In this document: in pieces, positions 16,486 to 24,952 of the stretch | Numbering within the stretch: the stretch's first letter is position 1 | How the letters are laid out: the number at the start of each line of letters is the position of its first letter | Assembly (NCBI GenBank): GCA_003427395.1 | Contig: BFEA01000283.1 | Coordinates: 1,353,682 to 1,378,633, forward strand | Length of the DNA: 24,952 bases | Reading direction: 5' to 3' | From: Chara braunii | Lineage: Eukaryota > Streptophyta > Charophyceae > Charales > Characeae | The notes under the pieces: model-generated | The model's input: only the letters and a program-made list of their open reading frames with translations | The model's database searches: none | Told to the model about the DNA's origin: nothing | Translations under genes and position numbers: made by a program

Positions 16486-17524
16486 TGCAAGGAACATGAA
16501 TATGGACGAAGCACAGAAATCCAGAATGCAAAATCACACTGAAGTCCAAGTAGTCAAAGCCAGAGCAAATAGCACAATGGAACCGAGTAACCATCCAATT
16601 GAGAATGATACAGAAGAATCGTGAGTCAATGTCCATGCCCAACAGGGCAGCACCAACAGCATAACCCAATGTAGCTCTCTCTTATGAATGGCACCAGGCG
16701 CCCTATCTACTCTACAGACTAAGCCTACAACTACGGCAATGAAAGCAACCAGACAACTTGACTACCAGCGAGTGATGATGTCAACACCAATGCCGACCTC
16801 CACCTCCACCAGGTACGTGTCCTCTTCACCCACACTCTCCCTTGTTACCCACACAGCGCCCTTCACCTCCANAGAACCACCTTCGCCCTCACCTCCCCTG
16901 TGCGCCCTATGCAGCCCGGCTATGGCCGCCAAGCGCCCAGTGCACAGGCAGCGCCCTACCGCCTAGCGCTAGCCTGCCTCGTCCCAACGCAGCGCAGCAC
17001 CTCGCATTAGCGCAGCGTGCCCGCAATGCCTGCATTGGCCAAGAATGCCTGCCCACTCGCCCTACTTGCCTATATGCCAGTGCTGCGTGTGGGCGGCCTC
17101 CCTTCAGCCTGCGACTGGGCCCCAATGCCTGAACCCAGGCCCGATGCAGTTGGGGCCCGGGTGATGCAGTTGCGCCTCTTTCGTCAAGGCCTGCGGCCAG
17201 ATTCAGATAGTGGGCTAATTTCTCTTTGGCATTTCCGGCCTCTATACCCAACATGCATTGTCGGCCTCACGTTCAAGTGCCCAGGGCCTAACTAACTCAG
17301 CGGCCCTGGGTTCTCCACATTTGCAGAGATTCGAGACTCGGTGCACTCCAACCAACTGGCGTTCTGCAAACTGTATGGACCCCACTTCGGGAAATGTTTG
17401 CACAGAGGGCTCTTGTTGATTTGCTGGCCCGCCTTCACTTAGGGCGGGCACTAGGCTTGCTAGGGCCTTAGCCCAAAACATGTACATCATGGCAAAGCCC
17501 CTTCTTGAGGGCTCAATCCTCACA
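16486..17524 (-). repeat. 3' LTR of element III, 1039 bp
   Basis: On the minus strand it starts TGTGAGGATTGAGCC after the polypurine tract and ends TTCCTTGCA. Bases 16486-16952 match 24486-24952 at a constant offset of 8000. An N is at 16871. Short patches (TTCACTTAGGGCGG, CCAACCAACTGGCG) resemble the element II LTR, so the families are related, but most of the sequence differs. Confidence 0.92.
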
Positions 17525-18721
17525 TTCTATCCCCCGTAGCTTCGAAAGTCCGCTGAGATGCTTACTTCGCAGGTGCCTTTCTTTCAGTAGTCTCTCGTAT
17601 TCTGCCACCACCTGAGGAGCTGTCTCAATCAGTTCCTCTCTGGTAAACCACCGATCTTCTTTTGGATCCGTATGATGCCTGAATCTTACGCGATACTCTC
17701 TGTTGGGCTTAGGAGGTCTTCCTCGACCCAGCGGCTTCGGAACAGGCATATCCCTGTGATCCACAATGTCGTCGATGTCCACTTGACCATCCATGGTTGG
17801 GGGCAACATCGATCTCCTGGAAGGGAATTGATCTGTCTCAGCGAAAGGTGCAAGCTTTGAGGCATGAAAGATTGGGTGAGTGCGTAGGTGTCCAGGGACA
17901 CGAATGACATATGTGGGGCCATCCATCTCATCTCCTACTATATCCAAGACTTCCCAGGGACCAAAGTACTGAGGCATTAGCTTGCGAGAGATTCCGAATT
18001 CCTGTCCTAACTCACTAGCCTTGACCCAGACACGTTCCCCTGCCTGAAATGTGGACTGTCTACGGTGTTGATTCTCAGAAGCAATCATTGCTTGCTGAGC
18101 TTTCTTCATGTGCTCGATTACTTCTTGCAGCAACTTCTCATACTGCACACCATACTCAAGTGTGCCTGGAGTTGCCGCGGGTCGGTTTTCAGGTAGGAGG
18201 AAGTCTAATGCTGATCTAGGCTTCCATCCCAAGTGAAGTTGATTAGGACTAACGCCGGTACTGCTGTGGACAACATTGTTGTACAGGCTGGCGATGAGAG
18301 GCAACTGCTCATCCCAATCATCCTGGCTGGGCTTGATGTAATGCCTCAGCAAGTGGTGTACAACTCTGTTCATTTGCTCGGCTTGTCCGTTGGCTTCGGG
18401 ATGATTCCCTGAAGTCATCTGAAGTTGACTGCCCATCTGTTCTGCAATCTTCTTCCACAACTCACTTGTGAATCGGACATCTCGGTCACTAACGATTGAC
18501 TTTGGTAAACCAAAGTCACGCACCAAGTTGTCTTTGAACAACTTGATGACATAGTCAGTTCTTGCGGTCTCTGGCATAGCCACTAGCCTAGCGTACTTGG
18601 TGAATCGATCGATGATGACGAAGATGTGCCTTTTGCCACTCTTACTAGTCACCAGGTTGTCCATGAAATCCATGGAAATACTCTGTCCTGGACCAGTAGG
18701 AATAGGCAAAGGCTTCAACAA
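17513..18721 (-). CDS. pol: pol, element III: integrase catalytic core, GPY/F module and chromodomain-like tail
   Basis: 402 uninterrupted codons, the longest intact pol piece in the window, opening with TTG because the upstream frame is shifted near 18770. Integrase DDE residues are all present: D18 (SMDFMD), D79 (VSDRDVRF) and E115 (NGQAEQ), with 35 residues between the last two. The GPY/F module starts at about 253 (FGPWEVLDIVG) and continues to FHASKLAPF. Residues about 314-382 (VDIDDIVDHRD, YRVRFRHHT, DRWFTREEL, APQVVAEYERL) look like a degenerate chromodomain, which in chromoviruses guides insertion into particular chromatin. The reading frame passes through the polypurine tract and ends 12 bases inside the 3' LTR (IECED-stop). 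Confidence 0.88.
   Translation of the reverse strand: MLKPLPIPTGPGQSISMDFMDNLVTSKSGKRHIFVIIDRFTKYARLVAMPETARTDYVIKLFKDNLVRDFGLPKSIVSDRDVRFTSELWKKIAEQMGSQLQMTSGNHPEANGQAEQMNRVVHHLLRHYIKPSQDDWDEQLPLIASLYNNVVHSSTGVSPNQLHLGWKPRSALDFLLPENRPAATPGTLEYGVQYEKLLQEVIEHMKKAQQAMIASENQHRRQSTFQAGERVWVKASELGQEFGISRKLMPQYFGPWEVLDIVGDEMDGPTYVIRVPGHLRTHPIFHASKLAPFAETDQFPSRRSMLPPTMDGQVDIDDIVDHRDMPVPKPLGRGRPPKPNREYRVRFRHHTDPKEDRWFTREELIETAPQVVAEYERLLKERHLRSKHLSGLSKLRGIECED
17525..17535 (-). promoter_or_regulatory. polypurine tract of element III
   Basis: The minus strand reads GGGGGATAGAA directly before the LTR start TGTGAGG. It is also translated as part of the pol C-terminus (RGIE). Confidence 0.85.
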
Positions 18722-19365
18722 CCCAAGCGGTGCTTGAGTTCGCGGCTTGTCCCGCTGACAGACCTGACAGTCTGTACGTACTTCTTTGCGTCATCTAACA
18801 TTTCTGGCCACCAAAATCGCTGTACTAGGTTAACACTCGTCTTCTTGTAGCCAAAGTGCCCAGTTGCGTCATTACATTCGCCTAAAAACAAACTACGTAA
18901 TCGCTCACTAGATGGAACTACTAATCTTTTTATTCCGGCCTTATCAAGATAGAGTAAATCGTCCACCATCACAAACTCACTTTCCGTGGGCTTGTCTTTT
19001 GCCTGAAGTTTGCGCATGATGTCCATCGTGACAGGGTTTTCCTGATAGGCTCCCACCAATGATTGAGTTACTTCTTCAGATACGCCAAAGTCAGAAACTA
19101 GCGTACCTAGGTAGTCTGCTCTACGTGATAGCGCATCAACAACCTTGTTATACTCTCCCTTTAGATACTCAAGCTTGAAGTCATATTGGTCTATGACCTC
19201 AATCCATCGCTTGAGTGCGTCAGAAAGAGCTGGTTGAGTCTTGATCCATTTGAGGGTCTGATGATCAGTCCTCAAGTAGAAGAACCTTCCCAATAGGAAG
19301 TGCCTCCAATGGACAAGTGCTTTGTATAGAGCATAGAGTTCCCTTTCGTAGGTGGACTTTGCCAA
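18715..19365 (-). pseudogene. pol: pol fragment, element III: RNase H end and integrase zinc finger
   Basis: 216 codons: STYERELYALYKALVHW and LRTDHQTLKW complete RNase H, then a linker (KGEYNKVVDALSRRADYLG) and the integrase finger. In the finger the first histidine is asparagine (ECNDATGH), while element II keeps ECHDATGH. The CX2C pair is lost to a frameshift near 18770: one T is missing in what should read ACT TGT CAG GTC TGT, so the frame ends in VRSVSGTSREL. The previous frame joins at about 19367, where one A is missing in GAAGAATTGG. Confidence 0.85.
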
Positions 19366-19643
19366 TTCTTCGATGGCATCTTCTTGCTCATGTACTGAAT
19401 CGGTCTCAACGTTTTCCCATCCTGCTGAGCCAACACTGCGCCAATGCCATATTGGCTTGCGTCAGTGGTCACTATGAATGGCTTCTGAGGATCAGGAACC
19501 ATGAGGACCTCATGGTTCATGAGTGCATGCTTCAATCTCTTGAAAGCACCCTCGCACTCATCACTCCAGTCCCACGGCGTGTCAAGTCGAGTTAGATCAG
19601 TCAAAGGAGANCATGCTTCAATCTCTTGAAAGCACCCTCGCAC
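19272..19643 (-). pseudogene. pol: pol fragment, element III: RNase H start
   Basis: Contains PLTDLTRLDTPWDWSDECEGAFKRLKHALM and VTTDASQYGIGAVLAQQ with the first catalytic aspartate. It ends in nonsense after KKMPSKN because of a one-base loss near 19367. The beginning is disturbed by the N at 19611. Collapsing the artificial 85-bp duplication plus N (86 bases) puts it in frame with the RT segment 19601-20089. Confidence 0.85.
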
Positions 19644-19696
19644 TCATCACTCCAGTCCCACGGCGTGTCAAGTCGAGTTAGATCAGTCAAAGGAGA
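19526..19696. repeat. 85-bp exact duplication around an N: assembly artefact
   Basis: Bases 19526-19610 and 19612-19696 are identical and separated by a single N at 19611. The coding alignment with element II has only one copy, and removing 86 bases restores the pol frame. It is best explained as two overlapping contig ends placed side by side. Confidence 0.9.
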
Positions 19697-20089
19697 GGCG
19701 ACTGTATAATAGTTCTTAACGAAGTTCCTATAGTAGCCGCACATTCCTAAGAATGATCTGACCTCAGTGACTGTCTGAGGTCGTGGCCAGTCTCGAATAC
19801 TAGCCACCTTCGCATCTTCCGGCCTAATCCCCTCCGCAGATACTTCATGACCCAAGTATAGTATCTTAGTGCGACCAAACTCACACTTCTCTAAGTTGAC
19901 CTTATACTTGTGCTGTTGCAGGAGTGAAAGTATAGTCTCAACGTGTTGTGCGTGCTCCTCGACAGACTTACTAAAGATCAGAATGTCGTCAAGGTATACC
20001 ACAACAAACTTATCTAAATGGTCATGGAAGATCCGATTCATAGCGTGCTGGAATGTTTCCGGCGCGTTACAAAGACCAAAAGGCATCAC
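19601..20089 (-). pseudogene. pol: pol fragment, element III: reverse transcriptase palm and thumb
   Basis: From [21 protein letters not shown] through [17 protein letters not shown] (catalytic YLDD intact) to KCEFGRTKILYLGHEVSAEGI, RSFLGMCGYYRNF and PLTDLTRLDTPWDW. The palm upstream of MMPFG is in another frame: between YHQIA and [13 protein letters not shown] about 15-20 bases appear lost near 20136. Downstream it continues into RNase H across the N artefact. Confidence 0.88.
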
Positions 20090-20134
20090 TACAAACTCAT
20101 ACAGACGATAACGAGTATGAAAAGCTGTCTTGTG

Positions 20135-20411
20135 TTGCGATTTGATGATAGCTGGATTTCAAGTCTATCTTGCTATAGTACTTGCATCCCTACACCCTAT
20201 CCAATAGGTCGTCTATGCGAGGTAGAGGCTCTCCGTTCTTCACAGTGATGGCATTGAGGCCTCTATAGTCAATGCACATCCTCAATGTACCCCCCTTCTT
20301 TGGTACGAATAGAACGTGTGATCCGTAAGGGGAAGTACTAGGCCGAATCCATCCCTTTTCTGTCAGCTCCTTTAGCTGTTGCCGAAGTTCATCTAACTCG
20401 GCGGGAGCCAT
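20135..20411 (-). pseudogene. pol: pol fragment, element III: reverse transcriptase fingers
   Basis: The open part 20190-20411 contains [49 protein letters not shown] and [10 protein letters not shown], the RT N-terminal motifs missing in element II. It ends with TAG at 20187-20189, where CAG (Gln) is expected, and the same frame continues GCKYYSKIDLKSSYHQIA to about 20136. The usual glycine in KSGYHQ is serine. Confidence 0.85.
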
Positions 20412-20486
20412 CCTATAGATTCTTCCCTTTGGGGTCTTACTCCCTGGAATGATTTCTATAGCGTGGACAACTTCCCTTTCAACAAC

Positions 20487-20726
20487 TCATGTGGGCTCTT
20501 CAAACAGATCAGGGAACTTAGCAACGACGTGTTCTATCTCTGGGGGTGTTTTAACGGCCTCCCCTTTCTCAGAGACATATACAAGGTACATACCTTCCTC
20601 TTGGTTTTGCTTGTAGTAATTGTAGAACCTTGATGCACACAAGCAGCCATAGGTATCTATTATGCTACTGGCCTTGAACTTAGTCAATCTGACAGTTCGG
20701 CCATCGGGCAACTTATGCTTGAGCAC
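20487..20726 (-). pseudogene. pol: pol fragment, element III: protease-RT connecting region
   Basis: 79 codons: LKHKLPDGRTVRLTKFKASS, FYNYYKQNQEEGMYLVYV and KFPDLFEEPT. It is bounded by TAG at 20748-20750 (VA-stop-PKFAWD, CAG expected) and TGA at 20484-20486 (EEPT-stop-VVERE; element II has Gly there). Both breaks are single nonsense changes in one frame. Confidence 0.85.
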
Positions 20727-20750
20727 CTTCTTATCCCAGGCAAACTTGGG

Positions 20751-21311
20751 CTAAGCAACTTCGAGGTAGTACATGCCTAACAACATGTCGAATGGTAAGT
20801 CGTCGCTAACCAAGAATGAAATCTTATGATTAAGTTCGCCTCCTCCATAGGAGAAGGTACAGACTACGTCCTTGATATTGTTTGTTACTATCATGCGCTT
20901 CTTGTTGGCCAAAGTAGATGTTACAGGTCTACTAAGGTGCCGTAGCCGGTCCTGTAGGTGCAGCCTTTCCAAACAGTCGCGACTTATGTAATTCCGCGTG
21001 GAGCCTATGTCTATGAAGGCACCACATTTGCGGCCTCCTACATCGACTTCCACCACGAAATGTTCCCCTCTAGGACCTTTCCTTAGCGCCACCGAAGACT
21101 CGCGAGGGTCCTTGTTTGACCACTCACTCTCCAAGTCTTGTAAGGCATCAGACACATCTAACGTACAGAGCATAGTTTGGTCTAGATGAGTCTGCGGGGT
21201 GACTAAAGAGTCATTAGCTTTGGCCTTCTCGTGGAGTGGGCAGGGTATCTGGCCCACTTCACCAAGAGTAGAAGCAGCTAAAACTTCCACTGGCCTCACG
21301 CGTTTCTCGAG
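20751..21311 (-). pseudogene. pol: pol fragment, element III: aspartic protease
   Basis: The frame is open from 21311, overlapping the gag end in the -1 frame, to the TAG at 20748-20750. After a linker (VRPVEVLAAS, then LVTPQTHLDQTM) comes the retropepsin: GRKCGAFIDIGSTRNYIS, with DIG where D[ST]G is needed (ATA for ACA, a C-to-T change), and DLPFDMLLGMYYLEVA. No start codon is expected; translation should come from gag by frameshifting. Confidence 0.82.
21264..21308 (-). promoter_or_regulatory. candidate -1 ribosomal frameshift signal, element III gag/pol
   Basis: The heptamer GAGAAAC (21308-21302, read G AGA AAC in the gag frame) is one G-to-A change from element II's GGGAAAC. After 10 bases AGTGGAAG (21291-21284) pairs with CTTCTACT (21274-21267) around a 9-nt loop, with one G-U pair. 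Two stem pairs differ from element II by compensating changes. pol begins in the -1 frame here. Confidence 0.6.
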
Positions 21312-21602
21312 CTAGAAGCCTGGGAATAAGATGCCCCCATTTTTGGAGGTATCTTTTGCGTAATCTTTGCGTTCTGGCACTTGTACTGCGAGTGACCGTA
21401 TTCCCCGCAGTTGATACAAGCGCCACGCACTCGGCGGTCACGCCACACGTCCTGATCAAGACCTGCCTTCACCCAATCAGCCTGCTTGGTCTGATTGGAG
21501 GCGGCCTTCCCTTGACTCCTTGGTTGGCCCTTCCCTCGGCCACCTGCCTTAGCCTTTACAACTGCGGCGAGGGTGCTACCCTCAGCAGTCTCCTCGCGTC
21601 GT
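21296..21602 (-). pseudogene. gag: gag of element III: nucleocapsid part with zinc knuckle (frame-shifted)
   Basis: This part is read in a different frame from the capsid core, so a frameshift lies near 21590-21602. The sequence EETAEGSTLAAVVKAKAGGRGKGQPRSQGK is basic and glycine-rich. Then come DQDVWRDRRVRGACINCGEYGHSQYKC with a complete CX2CX4HX4C knuckle (about 21378-21419) and a tail ending SSSRNA with TGA at 21296-21298. It aligns with element II gag 12690-12900. Confidence 0.8.
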
Positions 21603-23209
21603 ACTCTGAGTAGTCCATCAGGCCAATGAGCTCATCGATTTCCGTTTGAGTCCCATCGGACTCAACCATCATCAACTTCGCCCCCTTCTTCTTCCACTCC
21701 TGAGGACTCTTCTTCTTCTTCGTGTCATTCTGGGAGGGTTGAGCATTGCCTAGAGTGGCCTCCAAATCTAAGGCTTTCCTAGACAATATCTCAAACGAAT
21801 GGTACTCGATGCGTGCCTCACTGGCCAGCAAGTTCCTGATGTTCTCTGGAAGACATCTAACAAATGTAGTTAACAGGAACTGGTCACTGTAGTTGATGCT
21901 TGGAACAAGGATCAGACTCTCGACGGTAGTCGTAAGCTCTCTAACCGACTTGAACTTTCGTTGGTCTAACTTGTTAATCGCATCAGTGGCTCTTTGTGCC
22001 TCATGTGGATTATGCCATCGAGCTTCTACCATCTCCATGAACTGGTCTAATGTTAAAGACTTAGCCCAGTCCGCCATGCGTTGCCCGTACCCGGCTTTTA
22101 CAACTACACCATCTAGCCATTTGGTTGCCTTACCTTCGAGGTAAGATGCAACGGTAACCACTTCGTCCTCCAGCAAGGTCCTCTTGGCCTTCACCCAAAC
22201 CGGGACTGTCCTCAACCAAGTGTTGAGCTCTTCGTCCTTTCTCTCGCCTGAGAAGGCAAGAGGCGGTTTCGTTGGGGTCTTAGGATACCATTGACCCTGC
22301 GGCTGTCCCTGTTGAGNAGGCAAGAGGCGGTTTCGTTGGGGTCTTAGGATACCATTGACCCTGCGGCTGTCCCTGTTGAGGAACAGGTTGTTGCGGTGGT
22401 GTAGCTCCCACCTCTGGACCCGAAGAAGAAGATGCAACAGTCTGTGCGGCCGCTGCAGACGTACCACTTGGTTGTGTACCAGCTTGAACTAGAAAAGGGC
22501 CTGACATCGTCGATAACGGCAATGGCGATTGTGCNGGTGGCCTGAATCCTGGCCTTGTCAATACATCCAGGATCTGGTCTAGAGGGCTNTGCATGAAGTC
22601 TAATCTGCTGTCCACGTGTGTATGCAACGACATCATATTCTTCTTCAGTGTTTTTATTTGGTCATTCATTGATGACTCATCCAAGCCCTCTAACTCAACC
22701 TTGTCAGCCTCTAAAGTATCAAGCCTGGCTGCTCTATTTTTCATCTTTCTTTCTCTATCGGTTGCCTTCTTCAGGTCCTCCTCTAACTTCTGGCGGAGCC
22801 TCTCGACCTGTTGGATCTCTCTGAGCTCCCTCTCACGTGGGGTCAACGGGCTGAACTGCGAGCCCGCCATTTGACTAGTAGACTGTCGAGAACCCATTGA
22901 ACTGGAAGTGCCCGTGGAACTTGTTGGCGTTCCCAACATGGTCCCATTGGTCGCAGTTGAAGACGCAACCAAGGATGTTGCTGCTGCAGAAGACATGTCT
23001 AATGTCTTGGCTGCTGCGGCAGCCCGTTCCCTAGCTGCGACGTTTACTGTGGCCCTAGCTGCTGCTAGTGCACGGGCTCTACGTTCGACTATAAGCCGTC
23101 TTTCGTCTCCCGGTTGTAGGGCCTGGAACACGTGTGGGACCCTAAGTGTTTCCGCACGTGTTAGTCTCCTATTGTCTGCTCTATCATCAACAGGATCTGT
23201 TCCGCTCAT
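21556..23209 (-). CDS. gag: gag of element III: N-terminal region and capsid-like core
   Basis: ATG at 23209 (MSGTDPVDDRADNRRL) starts an alanine- and arginine-rich N-terminus. A strong coiled coil follows at about residues 125-190 (RERELREIQQVERLRQKLEE and following), then a P/Q/S linker and the retrotransposon gag core (WLRTVPVWVKAKRTL, VASYLEGKATKWLDG, VEARWHNPHEAQRATDAI, LLTTFVRCLPENIRNLLA). The reading frame breaks at the N at 22317, but removing the artificial 64 bases joins both parts in frame. Ns at 22535 and 22589 each hide one residue. A real frameshift near 21600 separates it from the zinc knuckle. Confidence 0.85.
22254..22380. repeat. 63-bp exact duplication around an N: assembly artefact
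   Basis: Bases 22254-22316 and 22318-22380 are identical, with one N at 22317. The repeated peptide (GQPQGQWYPKTPTKPPLA) appears twice only because of this. Deleting 64 bases joins the two gag frames. Confidence 0.9.
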
Positions 23210-24470
23210 CAGTTAGGCAGACAGTTTCTGCACTAGAATCCCCTAGCGGAATCCTACCACAGCATGTGTCTGACCGACACCTAATTTTCTAAAAATAGTT
23301 GTGTCCGGCAAGTCCCCTACTGTACCGATCAAGTGCCATGTCTACAACATTCACAACAGATTGTCTACATTGTCTAGATGTACTCTGATTGTGATTGGTT
23401 CACTTACAACATCATTAGACAGAACTGGCTATGGTAGCATACAACAGTCCTAATCTAATCTGTCTGTGAGGTGTTAGCAGTCTGTCCACCAACTAATCAA
23501 GAATACAAAGAGACCATGTAGCAGATGTATGATGAGTGGGTATGGTTGTGTATTCAGTTGAGCACCAATTAGAACCTACCCTTCCCCTCAATCCAACATA
23601 CCGGTAAGCATCTTTGAGCGAGCAGTGTCTCCGTGTGTGTATCGGCCCACCCCTGTGCCCAAGTCGTAGCCGAGCAAGCCAGCCAGTCCACTCTTATTTA
23701 CCCTCGCACGGAAACGAGCCTTACACCCGGTTGATCTGGCTGATCAGGAGGAATTTATAGAGCGCCCCCATCTCTTCAGGAATTCTTTAACGTCGCAGTC
23801 AAGACGACGATCACAGCCAGAATCAATCTAAGTCCCCAACCAGAAATGCTTATAGATGGTCTGGTAAGCGTCTCATAAAAGGCTGGCACACCCGGCAGGA
23901 CTTCTATTTAGTGCAGCAAGTGCCATAATGGACAGCAGCCCTCGCATGCGTGACCTACTCCCATTGGGTTGGCATGGTGACCGTGACCCAGTGCTTCGAC
24001 CAGGGCCCTTCAGAGGCACCGCCCTTTCTCCTTCCAGGTAGCGCGCTCACGACACCTCACCAAAAGAGAGGACTCTCAAGTTGGACTCACTTCCTCGCGG
24101 TAAGAAGAGATTGAGAGAGTAGATAAGGTAAGGGAACAACGTACCTGGAGATAGCTGCCCCCAACCACAGATTTCTCACCAATTGAGCTGAGTGTGCATT
24201 TGATGACCGGTCTTGGCCTCGGTACCACCCACAACGCAATGCAGTGCCACCTTAGCCGAATGCCACATCAGCATGCTCTCATCACCAATCATACATTCCG
24301 CATGTCACCACGGCATACACCGCCGTCTTAGCCTTCCGGCGCACCCCTCTCTACCCAGGGCGTGCGCCTATTGTGGCCTGACGTCACAAGTACCCACTGC
24401 GAAGAAGCATCGTCAACGCACCAAGTCTGTATAACGCCAGTGTGCCAAAGGTAAGTGGCGAATCAAACCA
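23210..24470 (-). other. long untranslated leader of element III
   Basis: About 1.26 kb without a credible gene between the PBS and gag. Blocks conserved with element II lie at about 23645-23745, 23792-23823, 23958-24020 and 24093-24182. One shared block, GGTTGGCATGGTGACC, is part of an imperfect inverted repeat starting TGGGT and ending ACCCA. Confidence 0.7.
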
Positions 24471-24482
24471 GCTCCAATACCA
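24460..24482 (-). promoter_or_regulatory. primer binding site of element III
   Basis: The minus strand reads TGGTATTGGAGC three bases (ATT) after the LTR end. It differs at two positions from the initiator tRNA-Met complement and continues TGGTTTGATTCG, similar to the T-arm complement. It aligns with the element II PBS, allowing C-to-T and G-to-A changes. Confidence 0.7.
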
Positions 24483-24485
24483 AAT

Positions 24486-24952
24486 TGCAAGGAACATGAA
24501 TATGGACGAAGCACAGAAATCCAGAATGCAAAATCACACTGAAGTCCAAGTAGTCAAAGCCAGAGCAGATAGCACAGTGGAACCGAGTAACCATCCAATT
24601 GAGAATGATGCAGAAGAATCGTGAGTCAATGTCCATGCCCAACAGGGCAACACCAACAGCATAACCCAATGTAGCTCTCTCTTATGAATGGCGCCAGGCG
24701 CCCTATCTACTCTACCGACTAAGCCTACAACTACAGCAATGAAAGCAACCAGACAACTTGACTACCAGCGAGTGATGATGTCAACACCAATGCCGACCTC
24801 CACCTCCACCAGGTACGTGTCCTCTTTACCCACACTCTCTCTTGTTACCCACACAAAGCCCTTCACCTCCGAAGAACCACCTTCGCCCTCACCTCCCCTG
24901 TGCGCCCTATGCAGCCCGGCTATGGCCGCCAAGCGCCCAGTGCACAGGCAGC
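24486..24952 (-). repeat. 5' LTR of element III, partial at window end
   Basis: 467 bases aligned without gaps to 16486-16952. I count about 12 substitutions, mostly transitions. The outer end, expected near 25524, lies outside the window. Confidence 0.92.

Larger units (their letters stand above)
16486..24952 (-). mobile_element. element III: youngest Ty3/gypsy chromovirus-like retrotransposon, cut by window edge
   Basis: 3' LTR 16486-17524, pol about 17513-21308, gag 21296-23209, leader 23210-24470, PBS 24471-24482 and part of the 5' LTR 24486-24952. If the 5' LTR is as long as the 3' LTR, the element ends near 25524, giving about 9.04 kb. LTR differences (about 12 in 467 bases, no indel) imply recent insertion. 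It still has nonsense codons and frameshifts in pol, and two artificial breaks at the N gaps 19611 and 22317. Confidence 0.92.

Noticed and set aside
16079-16624. 181-codon plus-strand frame across 16485/16486
   Set aside because: It spans the junction between two different LTRs, so it is a chance frame created by the nested insertion.
16907-17254. Alanine/arginine-rich open frames inside the element III LTR
   Set aside because: LTR sequence with high GC gives open frames on both strands, and none has a recognisable domain.
16486-24952. Element III defective before insertion and moved in trans
   Set aside because: About 1.3% divergence per copy over some 7 kb of interior already predicts several nonsense changes, so decay after insertion suffices; two breaks are also artefacts.

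Overview
This window looks like nuclear DNA from a plant-lineage (streptophyte) genome. It is filled almost entirely by LTR retrotransposons, and I see no host protein-coding gene. Three observations support that lineage: Ty3/gypsy pol proteins whose integrase carries a GPY/F module and a chromodomain-like tail, primer binding sites close to the complement of initiator tRNA-Met, and at the left edge a fragment matching the 3' exon of plastid trnI-GAU. From memory the gag and pol proteins resemble charophyte (Chara-type) elements. That species guess is unverified. All element genes lie on the minus strand, so each element reads from high to low coordinates. Layout: 1-140 is plastid-like DNA. 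141-3200 has no gene; it is pyrimidine-rich and packed with short hairpins and decayed tandem repeats. A PBS-like site at 3202-3213 and a possible LTR at 3215-3560 suggest it is the interior of a non-autonomous LTR element. 3561-8177 is element I, the oldest: a Ty3/gypsy remnant with broken gag, protease, RT and RNase H whose integrase is cut away. 8178-16485 is element II, inserted upstream of element I's gag. 16486 to the right edge is element III, a relative of II inserted inside II's 5' LTR. The order I, then II, then III is supported by junctions and by divergence: LTRs of II differ by about 5-6% over the first 380 aligned bases, those of III by about 2.6% over 467. Elements II and III share one design: an LTR of about 0.9-1.04 kb, a PBS three bases from the LTR, an unusually long untranslated leader of about 1.26-1.27 kb, gag with a CX2CX4HX4C zinc knuckle, pol in the -1 frame (protease, RT, RNase H, integrase), and a pol end that runs through the polypurine tract into the 3' LTR. 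At the gag/pol junction both carry a slippery heptamer (GGGAAAC in II, GAGAAAC in III), followed after exactly 10 nt by an 8-bp hairpin with a 9-nt loop. The stem sequence differs between the copies but its pairing is kept. This candidate -1 frameshift signal is the most interesting item here. All three elements appear dead as sequenced. Many of the visible stops fit C-to-T or G-to-A changes. However, two of element III's frame breaks are assembly artefacts: single-N gaps flanked by exact 85-bp and 63-bp duplications.
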